A stretch of 54,361 nucleotides of DNA from Nitratireductor sp. (GCA_020441665.1 JAGRLT010000013.1:1-54361), one strand, 5' to 3'; positions 37,178-45,346 are shown, counted from the stretch's first letter. A program made the numbers and translations. The notes: generated by a model not told the origin, from the letters alone.

Positions 37178-37206
37178 TTGCCGGAAAGTGTTTAAATTAC
37201 CGGCAA
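37178..37206. repeat. Inverted repeat upstream of rsfS
   Basis: TTGCCGG (37178-37184) and CCGGCAA (37200-37206) flank 15 A/T-rich bases between nadD and rsfS. There is no T-run. It may be an mRNA structure or a protein site. Confidence 0.35.
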
Positions 37207-37255
37207 ATCATACTAAATTGGCACCGTCCGGCCATGAGGCCGGGTACGAGGAAAC

Positions 37256-37768
37256 GTGCAGTCAACTACCGAAAGGGAACTGAAACTGGTCACGACCATG
37301 CACGCGGACACTGCCATGGCAGGCAGACGTCCTACAGCATCCAAAACCGTAGACTACTCGGCAGAGGATGTTCTCAACGCCGTCACGGCAAGCCTGGAAG
37401 ACTCCAAGGCGGAAGATCTCACCACCATCGATATCCGCGGCAAGTCGGCGCTTGGCGATTACATGATCGTCGCCTCGGGCCGGTCGCATCGCCACGTTGC
37501 GGCGATCAGCGACCATCTGCTGCGGGCGCTCAAGGACCATGGCTACGGCCCGGTCCGGGTCGAAGGCCAGCAGGCCGCCGACTGGGTGCTGATCGATACC
37601 GGTGACATCATCGTGCACATTTTCCGGCCGGAAGTCCGCGACTTCTACGCCATCGAAAAGATGTGGACGATGCCGGATGCGGGGCCGGATGCCAGGCCCG
37701 GTGCCAAGCCAGGTGCCAGGCTGGACAGCCTGCCCCGTCCGGGCGGTGTGAGCAGCGGACGCCACTAA
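37256..37768 (+). CDS. rsfS: Ribosome silencing factor RsfS
   Basis: RsfS binds L14 and blocks subunit joining under nutrient stress. The 170-residue form has the RsfS core at about residues 33-140 (VTASLEDSKAEDLTTIDIRGKSALGDYMIVASGRS, GQQAADWVLIDTGDIIVHIFRPEVRDFYAIEKMW) and a Pro/Gly/Lys tail. The GTG at 37256 has a GAGGA site 5 bases away; ATG at 37298 is an alternative. Confidence 0.93.
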   Translation: MQSTTERELKLVTTMHADTAMAGRRPTASKTVDYSAEDVLNAVTASLEDSKAEDLTTIDIRGKSALGDYMIVASGRSHRHVAAISDHLLRALKDHGYGPVRVEGQQAADWVLIDTGDIIVHIFRPEVRDFYAIEKMWTMPDAGPDARPGAKPGARLDSLPRPGGVSSGRH

Positions 37769-37849
37769 TCGTCCATCGGCCCGCCGGGCTGCGGCACTGG
37801 CGGTCGGCGAAGGGACGACGGACATGAGAAAGGACAAGGGCGATCCCTT

Positions 37850-38344
37850 GTGCAGTGTCGTTTGCGCCTTTCCATCCTTTCCATCGGGAAAATGAAATCG
37901 GGGCCCGAGCGGGAACTGCTCGAACGCTATCTCGTACGCTCGGAAAAGGCCGGCCGGCAGATCGGCATTCAGGGCGTTACCGCGCAGGATTGGCCGGAAA
38001 GCCGCGAGGCGCGCGCCGGCGAACGCATGGCGTCGGAGGCCGGCCAGCTGATCGCGGCGCTGAGGCCGGGCGGCTATGCCATCACGCTCGACGAGACGGG
38101 CAGGGACATGACCTCGCGCGATTTCGCCGAACTTCTGAAAGCCGCGCTGGAGGCCGGGCGGCCGGAAGTGTCGCTGATGATCGGCGGACCGGACGGCCAT
38201 GGCGAAGCGGTGCGGCAGCGCGCCGATGCGATGATCCGTTTCGGCCGGCTGACCTGGCCGCACCAATTGGTGCGGATGCTTGCCGCCGAACAGCTTTACC
38301 GCGCCATCACCATTCTGACCGGCCACCCCTATCATCGCGATTGA
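37850..38344 (+). CDS. rlmH: 23S rRNA (pseudouridine1915-N3)-methyltransferase RlmH
   Basis: RlmH is a SPOUT methyltransferase acting on helix 69 of 23S rRNA. Typical motifs are LSIGKMKSGPERELLERY at the start, ALDETGRDMTSRDFAELL-like ITLDETGRDMTSRDFA, and LMIGGPDGHGEAVRQRAD; the C-terminus HQLVRMLAAEQLYRAITI and GHPYHRD is canonical. Start is GTG 37850 or TTG 37862; the latter matches the usual family N-terminus but lacks a ribosome site. Confidence 0.93.
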   Translation: MQCRLRLSILSIGKMKSGPERELLERYLVRSEKAGRQIGIQGVTAQDWPESREARAGERMASEAGQLIAALRPGGYAITLDETGRDMTSRDFAELLKAALEAGRPEVSLMIGGPDGHGEAVRQRADAMIRFGRLTWPHQLVRMLAAEQLYRAITILTGHPYHRD

Positions 38345-38518
38345 CCGTCCGGCGCAGCGCCCGGATTACCAATCGGTAACCCTGCCGCCTTTCCCTTGCC
38401 ATGGTTTTGCGGTGAGAGGCGGGATTGCTGGTGCGGATCGATTCATCTCGGCGGTAATTCATACTAAGAAAAGCAACAGCGATTCGGGCAAAGCCGAGGG
38501 CGGGGAGCGACCAGCCGA

Positions 38519-39913
38519 ATGGAAGGTAGGGCCAGAAGATCGGAACGGAAGGCGCGGCTTGGCACCGCGCTTTCGCTCCTGCTCGGCCTGGCGGTTTTGC
38601 CGGCGGGGCCTGCCGCGGCCCAGACGATTGCGACAAAACCGGGTGAAACCGAAACCGGCGAACTCGGCACACTCGACAAGCGGCGGCTCGACACCGAGGC
38701 CGAGCTTGCAAGCCTCAAGGACACGATCAGCCTGACAGGCGAGAAGAAGGCGGCGCTCGAATCGGAAGTCTCGACGCTCGAAGACGATGCAGCGGCGATC
38801 AATCGCCAGTTGATCGATACCTCGGCCCGTTCGAGAACCATCGAGGAGCGGATCGAACGGGCGGCCAAGCGGCTTGAGGAACTGCGCGGCGACGAGGCGG
38901 TCGCGCGCCAGTCGCTGCTCGGCCGGCGGGCGCTGCTGATCGAGGTGATCGCCGCGCTGCAGCGCATCGGATACCGACCGCCCCCTGCCCTGCTGGTGAC
39001 GCCTGAAAATGCGCTCAAATCAGTGCGATCGGCGATCCTGCTGGGCGCCGTCCTGCCCGAGGTGCGGGCCGAGACCGAAGTCCTGGCAACGGAACTGCGC
39101 GATCTCGTGCGCATCCGCGAGGACATCGCGGCAAGCCGGGAAGGTCTGCTGGCCGACATGGCGTCGCTTGCCGAAGAGGAGCAGCGGCTCAACCTGCTGT
39201 TTGAGGAGAAGAAAAAGCTCGGCAGCGCCAAGCGCGCCGAACTTGTCCGCCAGACGGCGCTTGCCGCCGAGCTTGCCGGCAGGGCGACCAGCCTGCAATC
39301 GCTGATCGACCAGTTGAACCAGGACATCGGAGCGGTGCGCGAGGCACAGGCGGCGGCAAGCCGGGCGGAGGCCGAGCGCCGCGAGAAAGAGGAACAGCGG
39401 ATCAGCAGAGCCAAGGAAGCGGCGGGCGACGACAGCTTTGCCGATACCAGCCGGATTGCGCCGGCGCTGCCCTTCGAGGAGGCCAGGGGCCTGCTGCCGC
39501 GGCCGGTGGCGGGTGTCGTGCTTGCCGCCTTCGATCAGCGAAACCGGCTGGGCGAGACCTCGCGCGGCCAGTCGATCGCCACACGCAGCGGCAGCCGCGT
39601 GGTCTCGCCGAGCGATGGCTGGGTCATCTATGCCGGCCCGTTCCGCTCCTATGGCCAGTTGCTGATCGTCAATGCCGGCGACGGCTTTCACGTCGTCATG
39701 TCGGGCATGGAGCGCATCGATGCGGTGCTGGGCCAGTTCGTGCTGGCCGGCGAGCCGGTCGGCGTGATGGGCAGCACAAGGCTGGCAAGTAACGCGAATG
39801 TTGATGTTGGAACCGGGCGCCCGGTGCTATATGTAGAGTTCAGGAAAGACGGCGTTCCGGTCGATCCGGAACCCTGGTGGGCGCAAGCCAAGCTGGAAGA
39901 GAGAAGCGGATAA
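38519..39913 (+). CDS. envC: EnvC-like murein hydrolase activator (M23 domain)
   Basis: The 464-residue periplasmic protein has a signal peptide (LGTALSLLLGLAVLPAGPAAA-Q). A long coiled-coil follows (residues 40-290, rich in Glu/Arg/Ala), then a C-terminal M23/LytM domain near residues 320-460 (GSRVVSPSDGWVIYAGPFRSYGQLLIVNAGDG). The zinc-binding His residues are largely absent, as in EnvC-type activators of amidases, so it is likely non-catalytic. ctpA overlaps its stop (TAATG). Confidence 0.9.
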   Translation: MEGRARRSERKARLGTALSLLLGLAVLPAGPAAAQTIATKPGETETGELGTLDKRRLDTEAELASLKDTISLTGEKKAALESEVSTLEDDAAAINRQLIDTSARSRTIEERIERAAKRLEELRGDEAVARQSLLGRRALLIEVIAALQRIGYRPPPALLVTPENALKSVRSAILLGAVLPEVRAETEVLATELRDLVRIREDIAASREGLLADMASLAEEEQRLNLLFEEKKKLGSAKRAELVRQTALAAELAGRATSLQSLIDQLNQDIGAVREAQAAASRAEAERREKEEQRISRAKEAAGDDSFADTSRIAPALPFEEARGLLPRPVAGVVLAAFDQRNRLGETSRGQSIATRSGSRVVSPSDGWVIYAGPFRSYGQLLIVNAGDGFHVVMSGMERIDAVLGQFVLAGEPVGVMGSTRLASNANVDVGTGRPVLYVEFRKDGVPVDPEPWWAQAKLEERSG

Positions 39914-41244
39914 TGAAAAAAACCGGACTGTTCGTCGTCGGCCTGCTGGTCGGCACCTCGATAGGGCTGGGCGTGACCACCATGGTGACGGAAATGACAT
40001 CGGCACGGGCCGCCGGTGCGGATACCTATCGTCAACTGGCGCTTTTCGGTGATGTCTTCGAGCGGGTGCGCTCCAGCTATGTGACCGAGCCCAATGAGGA
40101 AGAACTGGTCGAAAACGCCATCAACGGCATGCTGACCTCGCTCGATCCGCATTCGAGCTATCTCAATCCGAAGGACTTTTCCGACATGCGGGTGCAGACC
40201 CGCGGCGAGTTCGGCGGACTCGGCATCGAAGTGACGATGGAAAACGAGCTGGTGAAGGTGATCTCGCCGATCGACGGCACGCCGGCGGCCGAAGCCGGCG
40301 TCCTTGCCGGCGACCTGATCTTCCAGATCGATGGCGAGAACGTGCGCGGCCTGTCGCTGCAGGAAGCCGTCGAGAAGATGCGCGGGCCGGTCAACACGCC
40401 GATCGAACTGAAAATCCAGCGCGAGGGCGCCGACGGTCCGATCGAGATCACGATCATTCGCGACGTCATCAAGGTGCGCAGCGTGCGCTGGCGCGTCGAG
40501 CGCGACGAGGTCGGCTTCATCGACATCAACTCGTTCACCGAACAGACCGATAGCGGACTTGAGGATGCCATCGCCAAGATCAAGGAGCAGGTCGGCGAAG
40601 ACAAGATCAAGGGCTATATCATCGATCTGAGGCTCAATCCGGGCGGCCTGCTCGATCAGGCGGTGAACGTTTCCGACGCCTTCCTCGACCGCGGCGAGAT
40701 CGTTTCGACGCGCGGCCGCGACGAGAACGACGTGACGCGCTACCAGGCGCGGCCGGGCGACCTGGCCGGCGGCAAGCCGGTGATCGTGCTCGTCAATGGC
40801 GGATCGGCCAGTGCCTCCGAAATCGTCGCCGGCGCGCTGCAGGACCACAAGCGGGCAACCATTCTGGGCACCCGCAGCTTCGGCAAGGGTTCGGTCCAGA
40901 CAATCATCCAGCTCGGCTCGGCGGGCGCGCTGCGGCTGACCACGGCGCTCTACTACACGCCGTCCAACACCTCGATCCAGGCCAAGGGCATCACGCCCGA
41001 CATCAAGGTGGTGCAGCCGCTGCCGGACGAGCTCAAGGGCCGGGTCGAGAACGCCGGTGAATCGAACCTGCGCGGCCACATCGCGGGCGAGCTGGAAGAC
41101 GATGAGGGCTCGGGTTCCTCGGCCTATGTGCCGCCGGATCCGAAGGACGATATTCAGCTCAATTATGCGCTCGATCTGATCCAGGGCCTGAAAACCGCCG
41201 AGGGCGTCTTCCCGCCCGATCCCAACAAGGCGCTGCCGAACTGA
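39913..41244 (+). CDS. ctpA: Carboxy-terminal processing protease CtpA (S41)
   Basis: CtpA is an exported S41 serine protease that trims periplasmic proteins. The 443-residue protein has an N-terminal hydrophobic segment (LFVVGLLVGTSIGLGVTTMV) and a PDZ domain around residues 95-170 (SPIDGTPAAEAGVLAGDLIFQIDG). The catalytic core has LRLNPGGLLDQAV, VNGGSASASEIVAGALQDHKRA and GTRSFGKGSVQT, which supply the Ser-Lys dyad. It is coupled to envC, whose activator role fits cell-wall turnover. A terminator follows. Confidence 0.95.
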   Translation: MKKTGLFVVGLLVGTSIGLGVTTMVTEMTSARAAGADTYRQLALFGDVFERVRSSYVTEPNEEELVENAINGMLTSLDPHSSYLNPKDFSDMRVQTRGEFGGLGIEVTMENELVKVISPIDGTPAAEAGVLAGDLIFQIDGENVRGLSLQEAVEKMRGPVNTPIELKIQREGADGPIEITIIRDVIKVRSVRWRVERDEVGFIDINSFTEQTDSGLEDAIAKIKEQVGEDKIKGYIIDLRLNPGGLLDQAVNVSDAFLDRGEIVSTRGRDENDVTRYQARPGDLAGGKPVIVLVNGGSASASEIVAGALQDHKRATILGTRSFGKGSVQTIIQLGSAGALRLTTALYYTPSNTSIQAKGITPDIKVVQPLPDELKGRVENAGESNLRGHIAGELEDDEGSGSSAYVPPDPKDDIQLNYALDLIQGLKTAEGVFPPDPNKALPN

Positions 41245-41268
41245 CGGCCGCCATCCGGCAATCGCTTG

Positions 41269-41297
41269 AGGCCCGGCATCCCTGCCGGGCCTTTTCC
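41269..41297 (+). terminator. Rho-independent terminator after ctpA
   Basis: AGGCCCGGCA (41269-41278) and TGCCGGGCCT (41283-41292) form a 10-bp stem with a 4-base loop followed by TTTTCC. Confidence 0.85.
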
Positions 41298-41384
41298 TTG
41301 TGCTGCGATGCGGGCTCGCCAATTGCGGATCGCGCCGGCTTGGCACACACTGGCCCTTGATAGACCCTTTGCGAATCACCCTTC

Positions 41385-41412
41385 GACAGGCAGGGCGGGA
41401 CAGGCAGGGCGG
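41385..41412. repeat. 14-bp tandem repeat before yibQ
   Basis: GACAGGCAGGGCGG is repeated head to tail at 41385-41398 and 41399-41412, about 40 bases before the TTG start of the deacetylase gene. Confidence 0.6.
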
Positions 41413-41450
41413 GTTTGCGCGGCGGGGCGGCACAGAAACGAGGATAGCGG

Positions 41451-42644
41451 TTGGCAGACGATCTGAACCGGCCTCTCGGGGTTCGGCCGGAACCCGGTCC
41501 CAGACGGAAGAGACGCGGCGGCAATGTCCTCGGCATTGCGGCGATCGCGCTTGCCGCGATCGCGATCGGCCTCACGGCCTATCTGGCGGCGCGGGAGCCG
41601 CAGACCCTCACCCTTGCCGGCAATCCGGCGGCGACAGCCGGCGATCCGGCGGGCCAGGGCGGCACGGCCGCCGGCCCGGTGAACCAGGGTAACGAAGAAC
41701 CCGCCATGACGGGCGCGGAGGATCGGGGAAATGAAGAGGGCGCGACAGACGGGCTGACCGTGCTGCAACCCGACGGCAACATTGCCGTGCCGAGGCCGAG
41801 GCCACCCGACGCGGAACCGCAGGAAGCGGGGCTGGCCCATCTGCCGGACCCCGACCTTGCCGAGCAGGGTGCCACCGGCGTTGTCCCCAAGCGCGGGCCG
41901 GACGGGCGCAGGCCGATGGATGTCTATGCCCGCGAACCCGACACGACGGGCAATTTCGGCGTTGCCCGGGTGGTGCTGATCGTCGGCGGGATCGGCATCA
42001 GCCAGACGAGTTCGCACCAGGCGATCCGCGATCTGCCGCCGACCGTCAACCTTGCCTTCGCCGCATCCGGCAACTCTCTCGCGCGCTGGATGCAGGAGGC
42101 GCGGCGCAAGGGCCATGAACTGCTGCTGCAAGTGCCGATGGAACCCTTCGGCGCCGGCGGCGGCGCGCCGGGCTCGCACATGCTCAGCAGCGAGGTGAGC
42201 GCGGAGGAGAACATCGCCAATCTGCATTGGGCGATGAGCCGGGTCACCAATTACGTCGGCATCATGAACTACCAGGGCGCGCGGTTTCTCGCCGATGCGA
42301 TCGCCGCAAAGCCGGTGTTCGACGAGATCGCCGAGCGCGGCCTGCTGTTCGTCGACGATGGCAGTTCCGGCGCCAATCAGAGCGAAGCGATGGCCAAGGC
42401 CTCGATCCTGCCCTATGGGCGCGCCTTTCTGGTGCTCGACCAGCGGCGCACCCGGCAGGACATCGCCCACCAGCTCGAAGCGCTGGTCAAGGAGGCCAAG
42501 CGCACCGGGATCGCCATCGGCGTATCGAACGGCTTTCCCGAGACGATCGAAATGCTGGCGGAATTTGCCCGCAAGGCGGGCGAACTCGGCGTCGAGATCA
42601 CACCGGTCTCGGCCATTGTGAACGATCCGGAACGGGACGGATAA
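41451..42644 (+). CDS. Divergent polysaccharide deacetylase family protein (YibQ)
   Basis: This 397-residue envelope protein starts with TTG behind a GAGGAT site; no ATG fits. ADDLNRPLGVRP precedes a basic patch and one membrane segment (GIAAIALAAIAIGLTAYLAA). A Gly/Ala/Pro-rich linker follows, then from about residue 160 a divergent polysaccharide deacetylase domain (VVLIVGGIGISQTSSHQAIRDLPPTVNLAFA, NYQGARFLADAIA, LFVDDGSSGANQSEAMAK). The family is poorly characterised and is probably involved in the periplasmic envelope. It is followed directly by rppH, whose ATG comes right after its stop. Confidence 0.9.
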   Translation: MADDLNRPLGVRPEPGPRRKRRGGNVLGIAAIALAAIAIGLTAYLAAREPQTLTLAGNPAATAGDPAGQGGTAAGPVNQGNEEPAMTGAEDRGNEEGATDGLTVLQPDGNIAVPRPRPPDAEPQEAGLAHLPDPDLAEQGATGVVPKRGPDGRRPMDVYAREPDTTGNFGVARVVLIVGGIGISQTSSHQAIRDLPPTVNLAFAASGNSLARWMQEARRKGHELLLQVPMEPFGAGGGAPGSHMLSSEVSAEENIANLHWAMSRVTNYVGIMNYQGARFLADAIAAKPVFDEIAERGLLFVDDGSSGANQSEAMAKASILPYGRAFLVLDQRRTRQDIAHQLEALVKEAKRTGIAIGVSNGFPETIEMLAEFARKAGELGVEITPVSAIVNDPERDG

Positions 42645-43151
42645 ATGTCAAAGAGTATGCAACTGCCCTACCGGCCCTGCGCCGGAATCATGGTTCTCAA
42701 CGATGCCGGCAAGGTGTGGGCCGGGCACCGCCACAGCGACGATCCGGACGAATTGTCGATGACCGACAAGCGCTGGCAGATGCCGCAAGGCGGGATCGAC
42801 AAGGGCGAGGACCCGCTCGAGGCGGCCAGGCGCGAATTGTGGGAGGAGACGGGGATCACCTCCGTCTCGCTGCTTGCGCGGGCGCCGCGCCTCATCCGCT
42901 ACGATCTGCCGGAGGAACTGGTCGGGACCGCGCTCAAGGGCAAATATCGCGGCCAGGAGATGGCCTGGTTCGCCTTCCGCTTTACCGGCGCGGAAAGCGA
43001 GATCCAGATCGATCCACCGCCCGGCGATGCGGCGGCCGAGTTCGATGCCTGGGACTGGCTCGACATGGAGCAACTGCCGGAACTGATCGTGCCGTTCAAG
43101 CGCAAGCTCTATGAGGAGGTGGTCGCCGCCTTCCGGCATCTGGTGGCGTAG
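42645..43151 (+). CDS. rppH: RNA pyrophosphohydrolase
   Basis: RppH removes pyrophosphate from mRNA 5' ends to trigger decay. The 168-residue protein has a complete Nudix box [22 protein letters not shown] and the [23 protein letters not shown] start and [10 protein letters not shown]-like [18 protein letters not shown] region of RppH. It begins directly after the yibQ stop. Confidence 0.94.
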   Translation: MSKSMQLPYRPCAGIMVLNDAGKVWAGHRHSDDPDELSMTDKRWQMPQGGIDKGEDPLEAARRELWEETGITSVSLLARAPRLIRYDLPEELVGTALKGKYRGQEMAWFAFRFTGAESEIQIDPPPGDAAAEFDAWDWLDMEQLPELIVPFKRKLYEEVVAAFRHLVA

Positions 43152-43233
43152 CGCAATCACCGTTCTTGAATGTGTCGGGACGGAACGCTATTTCTTCGTG
43201 ACCTTCTCCAACCGCAACAAGTCTTTCACACCC

Positions 43234-43731
43234 ATGCTTTGCAACAAACTGACTGTCCGCCGCGCCGTCGAATCGGATCATGCCGAAGTCCTGCGGGTCG
43301 AGCGCGAGGCGTTCGGGCGCGAGGACGAGGCGACGCTGGTCGATCGGCTCGTTCCGGCACCGGAATTCACGCTTTCGCTGATTGCCGAATGCGACGGCCG
43401 GGCGGTCGGGCATGTGCTGCTGACGGAAATCGCCGCGCCGTTGAGGGCGCTGGCGCTGGCGCCGCTGGCGGTGATCCCGGCCTATCGCGAGATGCAGATC
43501 GGCACGCAGCTGGTCCACCAGGCGATCAGCGATGCGAGGAACGCCGGCTACGAGGCGATGTTCGTTCTCGGCGACACGCTGTATTACGAGCGCTTCGGCT
43601 TTTCTAGCACGCTGGCCGATCCCTTCGAGATCGCCTGGCAGGGACCGCATTTCATGGCGCTGGAACTTGCCGGCGGCGCCCTGGCGGGCAAGAGCGGCAG
43701 GCTCGACTATCCCGTCGCATTCTTCGGTTGA
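43234..43731 (+). CDS. GNAT family N-acetyltransferase
   Basis: The 165-residue protein has the GNAT fold: LTVRRAVESDHAEVLRVEREAFG, LAPLAVIPAYREMQIGTQLVHQAI for the acetyl-CoA loop, and LGDTLYYERFGF, as in YhbS-type acetyltransferases. ATG at 43234 is preferred to an upstream GTG. Substrate unknown. A terminator follows. Confidence 0.85.
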   Translation: MLCNKLTVRRAVESDHAEVLRVEREAFGREDEATLVDRLVPAPEFTLSLIAECDGRAVGHVLLTEIAAPLRALALAPLAVIPAYREMQIGTQLVHQAISDARNAGYEAMFVLGDTLYYERFGFSSTLADPFEIAWQGPHFMALELAGGALAGKSGRLDYPVAFFG

Positions 43732-43753
43732 GGCCGGCGGGCGTTCAAACGGC

Positions 43754-43781
43754 AAAAGCCGGCATCGCTGCCGGCTTTTTT
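43754..43781. terminator. Bidirectional rho-independent terminator
   Basis: AAAAGCCGGCA (43754-43764) and TGCCGGCTTTT (43769-43779) with a 4-base loop lie between convergent genes, with A and T runs on both sides. Confidence 0.88.
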
Positions 43782-43815
43782 CATGGCACTCCATGGGTGC
43801 CGCTTCGCGCAGGCC

Positions 43816-44544
43816 CTACTGGATCGATGCGGTGGTGAGGGGATCGATGCCCGGCGCGTCGCCATAGGCGGGAACGGTCTCGATCGGATGGCCGGCGACC
43901 AGCATGGGATAGGCGGTGAGCTGGCCGATAATGCGGTTATGCACCTTGGCGAAATCGCCGAGCCCCACATGGGTGGTGGTATATTTGAACTCGGTGTGCA
44001 GGGTGACGTTGTTGCCCTTGGTCAGCCGCACTTTCGAGCCGATGCAACCGGGGATGCGGCAGATGAAATTGTCGACGCGATGGACGTTGGGCGGAATGGC
44101 GGCGAGCACCGGACCGTCGAGCACACCGAGATAATTGACCGGAATGCCCTCGCTGTAGAGTTCCGCGGCAAGCGAGGTCACGATATTGCCGCCATAGCTG
44201 ATGCCGACCAGATTGATCTGGACGCTGGGATCGCGGGCGAATTCACGGCGGATCTCCGACAGAACCAGCGGCTGGACGACCAGACGCCCCTCGACCGGTG
44301 TCGCGTAGCTGTAGTGTTTCGCATCCCCCAGTTTCGCCTTGAGATTGGCAAAGCCGTAGCCGATGAAGGGCATGACGCTGGCCAGTCCATTGACCAGATA
44401 GGTGCGGTGGTTCTGCGGAACCGGATGGGTTCCCTGTCCGAAATAGGCCTGCTGGCTCATGGCCGGAGTGGCTGACACGGCCATCAGTACCGCAAGAGCG
44501 GCGCCGACAAGGCCATCGCGAAGCGCTGTGCGTAGGGTCATCAT
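43816..44544 (-). CDS. Secreted lipase-like alpha/beta-fold protein
   Basis: The 242-residue protein has a clear signal peptide (LVGAALAVLMAVSATPAMS-Q). A GISYGG motif with the presumed nucleophile Ser follows INLVG. GVLDGPV, RVDNFICRIPGCIGSKV with a Cys pair, and HTEFKYTTTHVGL containing a possible catalytic His come later. It looks like an exported lipase or esterase, but the family is not one I can name. The ATG at 44544 has GGGGACG ahead of it; ATG at 44541 or 44568 are alternatives. Confidence 0.7.
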   Translation of the reverse strand: MMTLRTALRDGLVGAALAVLMAVSATPAMSQQAYFGQGTHPVPQNHRTYLVNGLASVMPFIGYGFANLKAKLGDAKHYSYATPVEGRLVVQPLVLSEIRREFARDPSVQINLVGISYGGNIVTSLAAELYSEGIPVNYLGVLDGPVLAAIPPNVHRVDNFICRIPGCIGSKVRLTKGNNVTLHTEFKYTTTHVGLGDFAKVHNRIIGQLTAYPMLVAGHPIETVPAYGDAPGIDPLTTASIQ

Positions 44545-44749
44545 TACTCGTCCCCGTTTCCGTAACATGCTTAAGGAACCGCAAATTGGTTAAGGCGCTG
44601 CTCAGGAAGATGGTAAATTACCGGTAAATGACGGGGACTATTCGGGGCAGGTCGAGGAGCACGGCGATCCGACCACGCCGGGGGCACGGCAATTTGACTT
44701 GCACTTGACGGCAAAGCACCCCACATTCACGGGGTAACCGCAACAATCG

Positions 44750-44763
44750 AAAGGAGGTGATCC
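44750..44763 (+). promoter_or_regulatory. Extended Shine-Dalgarno AAAGGAGGTGATCC
   Basis: All 14 bases are complementary to the 3' end of 16S rRNA (GGAUCACCUCCUUU). The GGAGG core is 7 bases from a GTG at 44765, the ideal spacing. A full-length match of this kind is rare in front of bacterial genes. Confidence 0.75.
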
Positions 44764-44764
44764 A

Positions 44765-44842
44765 GTGTCGAGTGAAATCAGGTTTGCGCATGGATCGGTG
44801 CAACAGGATGATCGTCGGAGCAGCCTCCGGGAAGAATCGTAA
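44765..44842 (+). CDS. Candidate 25-residue peptide ORF
   Basis: A GTG-started ORF of 25 codons plus TAA lies exactly 7 bases after the extended Shine-Dalgarno. The product begins MSSEIRFAHGSVQQDD and ends RRSSLREES; it is hydrophilic with no membrane segment. Past the stop, two competing hairpins (GTTGC-GCAAC at 44843-44857; CCATCCG-CGGATGG at 44847-44877) are followed by a strong terminator at 44906. No plus-strand gene lies downstream within reach, so this is not an obvious leader. It is either a small-protein mRNA or a dual-function small RNA. The ribosome site is strong evidence; the peptide is unrecognised. Confidence 0.5.
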   Translation: MSSEIRFAHGSVQQDDRRSSLREES

Positions 44843-44905
44843 GTTGCCATCCGCAACGGAAGATCCCTAACGGATGGGTCCGATCCAGCGGAAAATGAAT
44901 TCACG

Positions 44906-44933
44906 AGGCCGCCTGTTCTGCAGGCGGCCTTTT
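44906..44933 (+). terminator. Rho-independent terminator of the small transcript
   Basis: AGGCCGCCTG (44906-44915) and CAGGCGGCCT (44921-44930) form a 10-bp stem with a 5-base loop followed by TTTG. It defines the 3' end of the sORF transcript. Confidence 0.8.
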
Positions 44934-44996
44934 GCATGCCTGGCCCGGGCTGTCTCGACATTCAGCGCTGGATGAGGGAAATTTGACCGGCCCCCG

Positions 44997-45150
44997 AAAG
45001 CAACAATGCCTGCCGGGGGAGGAGGTCCGGCAGGCATCGTTAGGTCAGGAGCATCATGGGAGGAGGAATGCTGCTCCCTGATCAATCGCGGCATGGGAGG
45101 AGGATATGCCTGCAATTGTCACGAACGTAACGCAAAACAGTTAACGTTTC
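44997..45150 (-). ncRNA. Cuckoo/alpha-r14-type sRNA with three CCUCCUCCC loops
   Basis: Read on the minus strand, three successive hairpins each show CCTCCTCCC in the loop. H1 45090-45110 has stem GGCAT/ATGCC, H2 45048-45077 has a 10-bp stem with one mismatch, and H3 45006-45037 has an 11-bp stem ATGCCTGCCGG/CCGGCAGGCAT followed by TTGTTGCTTT and acts as terminator. Exposed anti-Shine-Dalgarno CCUCCUCCC loops define the alphaproteobacterial cuckoo RNAs (alpha-r14 in Sinorhizobium, CcsR in Rhodobacter). A CTATAT -10-like box at about 45159-45164 (minus) suggests a 5' end near 45150; the exact start is a guess. Confidence 0.8.
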
Positions 45151-45226
45151 GTTGACTTCTATATAGGTAGGCGACCCACATTGAAGCAGCGCCTTTTCGG
45201 AATAGTAGTCATGCATCTACTGCATG

Positions 45227-45276
45227 GCTGTGAAACCTGCGGGCCATAGAAGCTGTGAAACCTGCGGGCCATAGAA
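45227..45276. repeat. 25-bp perfect tandem duplication
   Basis: The unit starting GCTGTGAAACCTGCGGGCC occurs at 45227-45251 and immediately again at 45252-45276. It lies between the tadG-like stop and the sRNA promoter region. No coding frame uses it. Confidence 0.85.
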
Positions 45277-45285
45277 AATGCAGAC

Positions 45286-45310
45286 GGGGAGGCCTGCATG
45301 CAGCCTCCCC
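45286..45310 (-). terminator. Probable terminator downstream of the TadG-like gene
   Basis: GGGGAGGC (45286-45293) and GCCTCCCC (45303-45310) form an 8-bp stem with a 9-base loop. On the minus strand a TTTT follows after 6 bases. It is 36 bases past the stop at 45347. Confidence 0.5.
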
Positions 45311-45346
45311 TGCGATCCAGCCTGAAGTCACGCCAGTGGGGATTGT

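Noticed and set aside
44750-44766. Possible 16S rRNA 3' fragment on the minus strand (17-base match)
   Set aside because: The match stops exactly at the conserved anti-SD region, and a GTG ORF follows at ideal spacing, so a ribosome-binding site explains it better.
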